Shown one piece after another: positions 39,706 to 50,501 of a stretch of DNA of 64,000 bases. The DNA comes from Diphasiastrum complanatum. Its lineage: Eukaryota > Streptophyta > Lycopodiopsida > Lycopodiales > Lycopodiaceae. The stretch is taken from the NCBI GenBank assembly GCA_029204225.1, contig CM055099.1, forward strand, positions 53,793,470 to 53,857,469. Reading direction: 5' to 3'. The stretch's first letter is position 1. Each line of letters opens with the position of its first letter. The position numbers and the translations under genes are program-made. A model generated the notes under the pieces. It worked only from the letters and a program-made list of their open reading frames with translations, had not been told where the DNA came from and did no database searches.

Positions 39706-40550
39706 GGAAGTGTACTAGGGGATATCGCACTTGTGTGTGATGACTAGGATGAGCAGGGAAGGATTATGAAGCCCTCGCAGAAAATCGATATGTACGGAAA
39801 GAATGTACTGTATACGAGCCGAATATTAGAGAGATAGATTAGTATAGAAGAGAGGCGCACAAGTCCGATATGAGGAGACATGTAGGCAGATGTATCGGAC
39901 CTGTGCGCATGGAAGGTAGTAGGCAGAATATCGATTGTGAAGGAGGCGCACAAGTGCGATATGCGGAGCGAAAAAAAAAGTGAAAAAAATTCATCGGAGT
40001 TTGTGATTTTATATCGCGGTTTGCACGTGCGAAAGGACATCATGTCGCACGTGTGGAATTTGTAAGGTCAAATGCGAGAGCGACATGTGTTAGGTTGTCA
40101 GTTTATACGTGTGGGATTTGTACGGGCAAATGCGAGAGCGACACGTGTTGTTGAACAAACGAATGAACATAAGACACGTGTACTGGTGTCATTTCACACG
40201 TGTCCAAGTGTCACCTCACACGTGTCCAGGTGTCACCTCACACATGCCAGTGCCTGCAGTCCAATCAGAAGTAGACACGTGTCCATTGACTGTTGACCAC
40301 ACGTGTGAAAATTTAGTATAAAAGGCACGAAACCCGATTAATTTTTCACTTTTTTCCTTCTCGAAATTTACAGCATATCGCTCTTGTGCACATGCATTGT
40401 TGTCCATTTTTTGCAACAATACCTACTTGCACACAAGTGCGATATTTAGTAGGTACCTACCGTACATATCCCTCTTGTGCGCGATCTTTAGAGTTAGTTT
40501 TGTTTTGTTTGTACTCCCTCACACACAAGTGCGATATCTACGTTAGTTCC
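39706..40550. promoter_or_regulatory. Bidirectional promoter of module copy 2, with two repeated motif classes
   Basis: CACGTG-type sites cluster in the centre (about 40,023, 40,046, 40,106 as ACGTG, 40,141, 40,175, 40,196, 40,218, 40,275, 40,300). Toward gene A a TATA-like tagtataaaaggc lies near 40,313, about 235 bp before the ATG; toward the histone gene the minus strand has gatataaaatc near 40,003-40,013. Outside the CACGTG core, a second motif close to GCACAAGTGCGATAT recurs in both transcribed leaders: 39,721, 39,855, 39,892, 39,946 on the histone side and 40,374, 40,429, 40,466, 40,521 on the A side, in both orientations. The layout parallels 219-1,002 and 54,347-54,790. Regulation is inferred only. 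Confidence 0.65.
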
Positions 40551-42054
40551 ATGGCCTTTTCCTTAGGATCTTCACAAGATTCAGGCCTGAGTTCATTTTT
40601 TTACTGAATTTGGGATTACTGAAAATCTAGACTACTTCCACAGCCTATTCAGGCCATATTCACATGTTTTCAAGACTACACAACCAAATTTTGACGTATT
40701 TTATGAACATTATGTTAGATTCAGAGATATACTTAGTAAGTCTGTTATCTCCATAGGTCCACTCTAGTACATGCATTATAATGATCTTGTTCATTTCTTC
40801 CCAGCTTTCAGACATAGACTAGATAGAATGTTCACCAAATTGTTTGATCTTTTCAAAAGCAGTTCAATCTGTCCTTATTGCAACAAGAAATGTCGATTGA
40901 TTGAATATCAGAGTGGTTTTGTACTTTTCCTATTAGTTCGGATCCCAGATGATGAGGAAGTTTCTGTTGCTGACCCTCCTATGGCATCATTCTCCGTTTA
41001 GTCAGCTATTAAGGATATTAGTCACTTCCTTATCGACACCCCTAATAAGAAAAGTGACTTTATTGATGTAAGTACTGATGTTCTCCGGATTCTTGTATTT
41101 GTTGATAAATCGATCCCTATAGAGGAGTCTAAATGTCTTTTTAATTTGCCTGTATATTATATAAATGACAATGTATATTTTACCAGAACTGATTTATGTA
41201 AATTTTTTGACTATCGTGAAGATGAGGTTCTATGTTTATTATCCGACACAATTTCCAAATTCTCCGAATTTGTGGATTTTTAAAATAGATGACCTTATTT
41301 CTGGAATTGATTTTGATGATGAGGAGGGACTTATGACCGGTGAAGAATGCCTGACTAAGACTTTATCAAATATTGTTGAGGATGGGTGAGGCAGACCCTC
41401 CGATGAAGAATTCACGACATTTCAATCCCAGATGGGCTTCCCTCGTCCATCATTAATGCATTTAACTGATGATTCCACTTCAGTACGTGGTCATTATATT
41501 GATCATCCTGATCTGGTTGCTGCTAATGATGAAGAATGTGTAAGTGTTTAAACTTCCTTGCATTAGAATGTTTTTAACCACTGAATGTGTTTTTGATAAC
41601 ATATTTCTTATTGCAGGATGCTCTCATAATTGATGATTTTGTTGTAGGACGAGGTGGTTCTAGACAACATGCATCATCGTTCCAGAGGGATAGTGGACTT
41701 GGCCACTATCTTAGGCATTTCCTGAAGAATGAGATCTGTATTGCTCATTCCAAGCTGAGTCCAGTTGGGGAGGGTCTTATAATGGCAGTTAAATCTTTAT
41801 CATTTTACCTAGGAGGACATAAATTTGTTAAGACAAATAAGATCATTTTCGTCAAAAGATCTTATGTTTTGAACATTCTAGATTTTACTAATGGGAATGT
41901 TCCTTTAAGGAGCTCCCATTATTCATTGTATTCCACTTATATTTAACTTAGTGGAAATAAGGATAATGCACATATATTAGATGTATACTCTAGCAGAGAA
42001 TTTTTTCATGACAATACTGCCATAGAATCCAACACACAAGCTGATGATGAATAG
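40551..42054 (+). pseudogene. Unknown gene 'A', two exons, left-arm copy
   Basis: ATG 40,551 lies in a leader with repeated motifs. Exon 1 runs to 41,539 (ending ...gaagaatgt before gtaagt) and exon 2 from 41,617 (after ttgcag) to TAG 42,052-42,054. The join keeps the frame. Exon 1 encodes a Ser-rich start, a helical region, CPYCNKKC (a CxxC-x3-C zinc-ribbon-like group at about 40,873) and an acidic part. Exon 2 encodes VGRGGSRQHASSFQRDSGLG, HSKLSPVGEGLIMAVKSL and a basic NKIIFVKRSYVLNI. Comparison with the inverted copy shows a deletion in exon 1, indels and several stops here (40,767, 40,999, 41,281 and within exon 2 near 41,944), so this copy is probably dead. Function is unknown. Confidence 0.7.
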
Positions 42055-42189
42055 TGGACACCTTGTATTTTGTTATAATACAATCAATACATTTACATTG
42101 AGTATTTCTCCTCTCTTGTTCAATGAATTTGCAAGCAATTCTGAACATGTCATGATTTGATGACAACGATGATCTTCTACTCAGCAATC

Positions 42190-44785
42190 ATCTAATTTTC
42201 TCTTCTTGTATGAACTTCCATGCTTTTCTAAACTTGTTGTATTGTGTGGACTTTGTTATATGTCGAATCTAAACTCTGCGGTAGAACCACTAAAACAATT
42301 GACAAATGTAGTTTCGTTTTTCATTGGTTCCTCCATGTTGTGTATTTCGATGAAATACTGCTCGTGCTTGCCAATGTGACTTCTCCATCCCTTGTGATGA
42401 CCATACACTGAAGCTTCCATATGTGTTTGCAAAAAATGTTGTATGATCTCTTGGTATGTGCTGCATATGTCAAAATCATAATGTTAGTCTTATGTTTGGA
42501 TCTAAATATATATGAAAAATTGAAAGCATCTTGAAGAATTTATACTAACCATGTAATGAGTGATGTGATCTTCTCCCCATGCTTTTGATACTGCATTAAC
42601 AAACTCGACACAAGTCCTTTGGACAGCTTTCTTATCAATATCAGAAAATTTATCTTTTCTTAAAATAACAATCATACTATCAAGCTTCTTCCATACATCA
42701 ACTTTTAGTACTCTGGTTTTGCCGTCTTTCTCGAAGTCCTGAGTGGCAGCAATAATATCTGTCCAGACTGAGTGTTGAATATTAGAAGCCTTACCAATAT
42801 GATTTGATAGGAAACGACGTGTTTTTGCTCCTCCTATGCTTGGCTTAGTTGGCATGTTGCCATTCTTTCTTGATAGCTTTTCATCTTTTTAAATTTTGAC
42901 ATGTCCCTTATGAAGTCCTGCTTTTGATAAAACATCTTCTAATCGAGAGATAGCTTCATTTGCTAATGATGATGGCTTAATATTCCAAGAAAAAACTATA
43001 TGAAGATAAATGATCTTTTCTATTAATCTAACTTCTGAATGAAGAGTGCAAACATGCACATTTTTCAAGAGGATAGGCAGCACTGGCCTCCAGTTTGGAT
43101 CATTCCTAATAACATTTTTTGCATTTTCATGCAGTACAGACAAGGGTGTTTTGATGTACCACCATGAGAGACATTAAACAGACATTTCAATGTTTTCAAA
43201 TCACCTACTAAGTGCCATTCAACATTGAAATCTCCAACTCCTGGAACATTGAGAAGTCCTCCATCAATATGGTCCTTGATGATCCTAGGATAAGATGTCC
43301 TTGAAAATATCCATGATAATATATCATGATCCTCCTTCAGCACCTGTCCAAAGAATTAATCAGACTTAGTTTACAGTGAATTAATACTATTCAATGAATG
43401 CAATATAATAATGAGGCCATTTACCTGAAACGCTGCCAACCACCATATATCATTTTTTGACTGGACACTGAATCTAAAATCTTCTTGGTCCTCTGTTTGT
43501 GATAGAGCACCATTCATGAGAGTTATACTAACTCTCTCCATCTTCTGCCCTTTTATAATTTCTAACTCATCTAACTTAAGTACTATGATAATTTTGCCAT
43601 TGACCTTTTCATAGGTTATATCATAGAATGTGATGATGCATCTTAGCAAGTAATTTAGATCAACAAATAAGTTGTTTGATGAATTATAGAATATCGATCT
43701 TCCATCAGTTTCATACACCTCCTCAATATGAAATGGAGTTCCAGTGATCTTATGCATACCTATGTTTAATGTATCCCTCTCTTTCTTCAAGTGATATGTC
43801 CTAGGGATTGGGACTTTTCTAATTTGAACTTCCTTAAAAGCTTCTCTAATTAGTTTAAATATTGCTGCTCCTGCTAATACCTGCAAAATCACAAGCACCC
43901 TGAACTATAGTCTTATCCAAAAAAATTTGAATGTCCACCATCAAAGACTCTGTTATTTTACACTTTACATTTGAGCTCCTATTGTTCATCATGATATGCT
44001 CAGTGCATTTGCCTGTCAATATTGTGCCCAATGACATTCCTAGTGAAGCATTGTCTTTAATATTGCAAGGAGCTACTAATGCAGATCTGCGAAAAAAACA
44101 GATAGTTAACAGAATATCACCATAGCTGAAATTAAATCCAAATGTCATTAAAAAAAATCAGAATATGCTTACTTGAATGCACAGATCCTTAACCTCCTTT
44201 TGAAAGCGTTTGAATATCCTTTTAACTTTGTCGCTTTTGCTTCTTACTTTCAACCTTCTTCTTTGTAAATTCCACATCCTTCAATAATTGTAAGTTTTCA
44301 ATACAAATAGATTGTAAGATTGATTGCATTTGCTCTAGTTTTGATTTGATATTGATTGTTATCTTCTGTAATGATTCATTATTTTTTTTAAGTTGTTCAT
44401 TTTTTTCTAATGTCTTTTGGAGAAGACAATCTCTATTCTCACAATAAGAGGATATCCGAATTAACTCACCTTCTAAAAAGTGAACTTTATTCATATAAAG
44501 TTGTTTTCCATGGTTATGCAATCTTTCACAATATCCTAGTAATCCACTATGCCCATTGCATATCCATGTAACTATATGAGTTATTGAGGAGAATGTGGGA
44601 TGTGTCAAAGTGCTTGGATCTTGTGGATATAATGTTCCATCTATCCACAAATCCAAGTTTTTTTTTCCTTCTGCCCTGTAACGAGAATGATCCTCAACAG
44701 ATATTTGAATTCCTTTGCCTCCTCTTCTCTGCAAAGGTGCCAAATCAATAGGGATATCCACATGTAGATGATACAATGTCATCAT
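42190..44785 (-). pseudogene. Multi-exon putative DDE transposase gene 'B/C', left-arm copy
   Basis: On the minus strand, exon 1 starts near ATG 44,783-44,785 after a poly-T tract and encodes a globular part (LDLWIDGTLYPQDPSTLTHP) and a coiled coil (EQLKKNNESLQK...). Exon 2 starts at 44,086 (SALVAPCNIKDNASLGMSLG). Exon 3 (about 43,880-43,425) carries IIVLKLDELEIIKGQ, the candidate first Asp at 43,569-43,571. The next exon from 43,343 has HLVGDLKTLKC, the second Asp at 43,200-43,202, then HPCLYC. The last exon (from about 42,461) has VWSSQGMEKSHW, the Glu at 42,383-42,385. A roughly 250-residue insertion separates Asp 2 and Glu. Stops (for example near 42,890) and frameshifts disable it. I cannot assign a superfamily. 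Confidence 0.6.
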
Positions 44786-45045
44786 AAAAAAAAAAAAAAG
44801 GGTAATAAGTTGCATCAAAGTACTATGACCAGATTCTATGAAGCAAAACAAAATACTCATCTTTGATTATATTATATACTTTGTACGATCAATCCAATCT
44901 CCATGCTTGGATGCTTGATCCAAATTTGGAAATGCTGCTCATTTTTTCATTCCAATAAGTAGTTGGCGCTCATATTTCCATTCCAAGGTGATGATGGTGT
45001 TCATAAGTGGCACCCATATTTTCATTCTGATAGAAGGAATGCATA

Positions 45046-46466
45046 TGTAAACACTTTGCAGTTTTTCCTGATTCGAATTTGGGGATGGCGATCATATTCT
45101 AGATCCAGTGAAAATATTGCCCTTTTTGTAACCAATGGAGGGAATATTTTTGAATTTAGTCAAGTTATACTGTGAACTGTTTACAGTTCTTAACTATGTG
45201 ACTATAGACACTGTGGTTAGATCATTGGGAGTTGGGGAGGCCTCAAGAGTGGTGGGGGCAAGCAAATAAACAATATTGTTTTTTTTTATTTTGATATTTT
45301 TCTATATCCTACATGGCATTCCTTAAAGGGTCTTTTTGATATTGAGAACTCCTCTTATGTCATTTGGTGACGTTTGTCAAGTGATCCGAGAGGGAATCAT
45401 GAGCCATTACTTCTATTCTTCCGAGATATACGCTTATCTATATCTTGGTGACATCTTGATCAAATTATAGCATTGTGGAGATTGTAGCTACTTTGACGTC
45501 CATGAGTGCATTGTAGATAGGCTTTGTGCCTTAATGATGCTTTATCCACCCGCTATGTAGAAGTGACACAACCTTCGTTAGAAAATCTATTACGATCGCC
45601 TGGTTTGGCCCATAATACAAATGCTTGAAATGGTTTAGAGAAGGAGAATTTTAATGAGTGTGAGTGATGAGTAGCTGATGATCTCCATAGATAAATGAGA
45701 CTGAAATATGATTGAGAGTGAATGTATAACCCTTCATAAGCTATGTCCCTAGAGGATTGGAATGTCATGGATTGCTTGAAAGAAGGTTATTGTCCCTGTT
45801 AGAAATGAGATCATTATCTGTTGTTGTGAGAAGTGCTTTGGATTGACTAGAAACATCGTACTGCTTGAAGATAGACCATTTGGATGAATTATCCATTGGG
45901 GGAGATCTTTCTTCGTTGTACTGATGAACTGAGATGGATGAAGAGATGTGAATCAGCTACTCTTATTAGCTCTAAAATAGGCTCCAAGACTAGAAGAAAA
46001 ACTTTGTGTTGTTAGGGGCTTATTGTCTTTCCACTAAACTAGTCCACAAGCCTAGAAGCCTTTGAGCATGCTGTGTTAAAGATGGAGTGCAACACCTCAC
46101 ATCCAAGTTAGGAAATGTCCTATGAGAGCTCTATTACAGCTAGTAGAGAGATAGTTGCCTTGAAGATAGATGGAAGTGACAATACCAATGGTCTACAAAT
46201 TTCATGTGTCTGAGATTGCAAGTGATGAGAATGATTCTATTGTTTAGATTGTCAGCCGCACACCTAGCAAATTTGATGAAAGAATATTGGTTGAAAGGTA
46301 GTTATCATACCATTGAAATGTCTTGAGAATTTGCTAGTTGGATGAGTATGTTGCTTAGGTTGTCTGCCACATGCTTGATATCTTTTGACTTGTGTCACAT
46401 GTTGCTTTGAAATACAATCCTAATAATGAAGGTTCAGGTGGTTAGCATCACACAATGATGTGTGCT
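45046..46466. mobile_element. 1.4-kb insertion between blocks C and D (left arm only), with repeat R copy 2
   Basis: In the inverted partner, block C' adjoins block D' directly (about 58,866). Here the two are separated by 1.4 kb, which must be inserted or have been deleted from the partner. It contains repeat R (45,811-46,275), matching 37,070-37,515 in reverse. At 45,321-45,358 it has a segment like the terminal repeat of the small element at 57,289-57,667. No gene is recognised and the ends are not resolved. Confidence 0.6.
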
Positions 46467-48270
46467 AATCCCTCAAATAGAGTGCCAAGAGCATTATGGG
46501 AGCTGATGATTGAGTATCACATGATAAGTCATTACTAAGTGGAACTGATAAAGAGAATCATATATGTGTTATTGATCTAGACTAATTATGGTTGGCATCC
46601 TAAGGGCCCAACAATCCTCATAGGGACTAGCTGAGAACTAGATAAGGACCCTATGTCTATGATTGATTGACGTCTTCAGCTGCCTAGGGGTACTCTTGTG
46701 TGGGTACCTATCCAGGCAAGGCTATCCAACAAACCCTGATGACAAGGTTAAGAATGAGCATCATGAATTAGTAGAGATGGTCAAACAACATATGGGAGAT
46801 ATGCATGCAACATTGCTAGCTTTGACTCTAGATGTGAGACAACTTAGAAATCAACAAGAGTTGATCAACCAGCACCGTGCACATGAGTCCATACCATTGT
46901 GTCGGTTCATGCCACTAATGATTGTAGGAATACAATATATGGATACTACAATAGGGTAGGCCATCTAGAAACAACTTGTCGAATTCAGAAGAGAGATGAA
47001 AAGCATAGGGGAAAACTGGTCCAAAGAGTTTCAAAGCGATAAACACCCTCACAAATCAACCTACTAGAGCATAGAATAGAAGAGTAGAGATAAGACAACT
47101 TGAAAGCTACTAGACAAAGCCATACAGATAGATAGAGATTCAACACTCATCACTCGAACTTGAAGTTGGACTTGCACTCAAAATATACCAGTAATGATTA
47201 TCACATAGGAAGAGCCATGGATGAGGGCCTGCTATATGAGTATTTTGGATACATAGGTGTAGAAACTATGTACCCAACACTCATGGGCCATGAATTCGGA
47301 ATGCCAGATCATCTCCAGAGTGAAGAGTTTTTGACTATCCCCTTGAGCCATAACATATCTAATCCCTTCCTTGATGAGATAGACAAATCCACGAATGTGA
47401 CTAGTGAGTCGTTGACAAATGGATGGAGCGAACTACCTTTTGACCAGCTAAGTGCATCACTTGATATTGACTGAGTGTCCATAGACATCCAAGAGAAGCA
47501 CATAGTATTCATTGAGAGTCCAAAGTCTATGGTGCCATTATTGAATGAATCTTCAGAGACTTTCTTATCTAGCAATTCAAATCAAGTTATAGAGACAAAT
47601 ACAGAGTTGGAGGAATTTCTATTTGATCTATACCTACATATAGATCTTTCATTACAAACGCCTTATTTGCCAGACCATGATTCAACACTTGTGATAGAAA
47701 GAAGTACACAAGATATACCGCTTGAGGATACTCCATCAGAAATAGAAGTGGATGATTCTACGGGACCTATAAAATCCTCATTGCAAATACTTGGTCCATC
47801 ATTTAAGTCAAATTCCATTGAGGACCTAGTAGAATCCTTGTCAAATTTTCTACTAGCCATAGCACTCTTGTTGAGTAAATTTGAGCCACTTGATAGTGAG
47901 CTAGATTCCATCATAGAAAGAGTGATCCCTTTTTATTCTAGTCTGAATGACATTAGGCCAGAAGTATTGATACAAGAATCTTCAAAACAATGTATGGATG
48001 AGAATTTGCAATCCAATTTCGAGGAATTTATGATAGAAGAGGAGTCCAAAATGGGTCTTGAGCAATTTATTGAAAGCATTGATTGTTTACAATCTGAGAA
48101 TGAAATTGTGATATTCAATGATGAGACCGTGGTGGATGAAAAACTTGAAGAGATGGTATCTGATATGAAAAACATAGCTCTAAAAGAAGATGACAATTTC
48201 TTTCGAAATGATCCAGTGATACAAACCCCTATTCTTGGAACTACTACGCTTAGGGTGAGAAGAATCATTG
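46467..48270 (+). pseudogene. Block D, N-terminal part: coiled-coil and acidic frames upstream of gag
   Basis: Frames 46,663-46,959, 47,160-47,474 and 47,475-48,290 are conserved in the inverted copy. The first has a helical heptad-like stretch (HELVEMVKQHMGDMHATLLA, LRNQQELINQH) of the kind found N-terminal in some gypsy gag proteins. The others are acidic and Ser-rich without a known domain; a TGA at 47,472-47,474 separates them and is also present in the other copy. A single decayed polyprotein is possible. Confidence 0.55.
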
Positions 48271-48279
48271 AGCCAATAG

Positions 48280-49443
48280 TTGTTCCCTGATGACACTGAG
48301 GCAATACCAAAAATACAAGGATCATTACCCCTATTTCATGGCACAGGTAATGAGGCTGTACACAATCACATTGATGATTTTGAGATGCTTATGTCTATCC
48401 ATAGAGTTTTTAACCCTGCACATAGACTAATGTTGTTTGCTACTACCTTGGTAGGAACAGCCAGGAGATGATACAACAATCTCCCTAAGGCCTCTATCAC
48501 TACACTTGAAGAGTTCTATCAGAAATTTTTGAAAGAATTCAGAGTCAATTACAATGTAGATAGTATGATGTTTGCACTATCTACAATACAACAAGATTCT
48601 ACCTAAGATGTACGTTAGTACACTAGACGGCTGAGAGAGTTAGTGCGCCAGCTAAACCAAGGCCTTTCAATGGAATTGCCCTCAAAGCTAGTACTTGACT
48701 GTTTTCTAAGAGGATTGCGAAGTGAGGTATAGTTGGGTGTACGTCAATCTGGAGTTTTTACTTTTGAGGAGGCTGTGACTAGTGCCAACAATATAGAACA
48801 AGCTTATATCGATACATATGGGACTAGAAATACTACAAGGACAATAGAGACCTCAATTCCTCATAGAAGTCAACATACATTTAGAGATTATCGAGAATCA
48901 GGTACACGAGTGTCAGATTTCGCACAACGACCATGTAGGGTACCTGATATTACTTTGGCCAAAGAAGGGCTAGTACGATGCAAAAATGTCTCTAGTTTGA
49001 AGACTCCACCAGTTGATACTCCTACTTTTGTAGGAGGTAGTACACCTCCATGTCCAAAAAGCTTTTGTAGATATTATAGGAAGTGTGACCATTCAAAGAA
49101 TGAGTGTTTGTCACAGAAGAATGATTTGAATACCGAAAATCAAATATAGGTGCCGATTAGCCATGATATCAATAATGGAAAAGTACTTGAGTCCAGACAA
49201 AATTTGAGTCAATCCCAAATAGATCGTAGCATGATCTCTCAAGGTGATATGATTAGAATGAAAGGTGAGAAACCCCCGTTAAACTTGGCAGAAACACTCA
49301 TAGAGGAGAAATGGCTGAGGGTAGCGCAAAATAGGATACGGACAGAAACCTCTAATGAAGAGTGTGAGGGAGCAAGTAAGCGGCTGGTAGACTTCAAGGA
49401 CACTGAACCACAAAAACAGATCATCCTTGATGACTATCGTTGA
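48280..49443 (+). pseudogene. Block D gag: Ty3/gypsy-like capsid with degenerate zinc knuckle
   Basis: Starting near 48,283 the frame reads IQGSLPLFHGTGNEAVHNHI, MLFATTLVGTARR, then after stops EEFYQKFLKEFRVNYNVDS and LSTIQQDST, the retrotransposon gag (PF03732-type) pattern. Continuing frames give RRLRELVRQLNQGLSMELP and EEAVTSANNIEQAYI. The knuckle FCRYYRKCDHSKNEC has the spacing of CX2CX4HX4C, but the second Cys is Tyr, in both copies. Stops at about 48,469, 48,603, 48,615 and 48,731 disable it. No protease, RT or integrase follows. Confidence 0.8.
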
Positions 49444-49795
49444 AATAGAAGAACCTATACCCCTAATCGGAGGTCATATAGATGAAGAGACCAAGGGGGT
49501 GCTATTTGAAGCATTCAAATGGGATGAGAGAATGGTGAATTATGATGTTGACTCTGATACTGATGAGGAAGGATCTGAGTGCATGGAGGTTACTGAATTA
49601 CAATATTATCCTAGAATGAGAAACATGGCTTTTCAGATGAGTATTGAGGACGATACAGATGATATTGTATCTCCTATTTTGGATACAACCTTAGAGGAAG
49701 ATGATGAGCCCTATGGTATAGAAGAAATGTTCAACATGACCAACGAGATTTTTCTACCTCCACTTTTGAGTTTAGATGATCAAGACAACCATTAA
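49427..49795 (+). CDS. Acidic 122-codon frame, identical protein in both inverted copies
   Basis: The translated frame (acidic, beginning MMTIVEIEEPIPL) is identical at the protein level to 55,539-55,171 on the other strand. It follows gag and may be the C-terminal part of the same decayed polyprotein, because it lacks its own promoter and its function is unrecognised. Identity more likely reflects a recent duplication than selection. Block D then continues non-coding to about 50,170, with an A-rich run at about 50,089-50,102. Confidence 0.45.
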   Translation: MMTIVEIEEPIPLIGGHIDEETKGVLFEAFKWDERMVNYDVDSDTDEEGSECMEVTELQYYPRMRNMAFQMSIEDDTDDIVSPILDTTLEEDDEPYGIEEMFNMTNEIFLPPLLSLDDQDNH

Positions 49796-50400
49796 GATCC
49801 ATATCAACAACTAGTATTGGGATGGGATCCACACCTTTTGTCCACCTATGAAATTTCTTGCATATTTGAAAGAGATAAGAGGAAAGAAAAATGCATATCT
49901 ATTAGGGCTGAAACGCATGGTGAATATCCAGACAATAAGATTGATGTTGGATGATTTATAAGCTTATGAAAATCCACCCTTGTCCTTAAGGGCTGAGGGT
50001 TAGTAGAGTAGTTTTTAGTTGGTTTTTTGTTGATTGTTTGGTTATGGTTGTAGATTTTATGGTTCAGTGAGCTGACATTTCTTTATTTGAAAAAAAAAAA
50101 AACCTTCAGTATAGTCAATATGCATGTGCAATCTATTGTAGTACAGTTACTAGATATCCTTGATGATGAGATGAACCTCTCATACACAAATATCACATGT
50201 ATCATTTTAGACAATGTTTTGAACATTTGCTGCAAGCTTGAATGATTGCATCCATGCCATGCCTTATGCACTTTGTGGAAAGAAAAATGGGCATTGATCT
50301 TATTCTGAATTGAGGGGCATGAGTGCATGATAGAGCATGGTGTGGGCCAAAGAGGAAAAATGGAGACACTAAAAACATTACAAGTGGGGTAGACGAGTGA

Positions 50401-50442
50401 TATATATACCTATATATATGTATGTGTGTGTGTGTGTGTGTA
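50401..50442 (+). repeat. (TA)/(TG) microsatellite
   Basis: Tatata-rich sequence passes into a (TG)9-type run. It lies in the spacer between the inverted arms. From 50,170 to 50,500 there is no other feature. Confidence 0.9.
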
Positions 50443-50501
50443 TGAAATCCACTGAGGTAGTAGCCTCATCATTAATACAACAAAACGAGAGCTCAGTGAG
50501 G

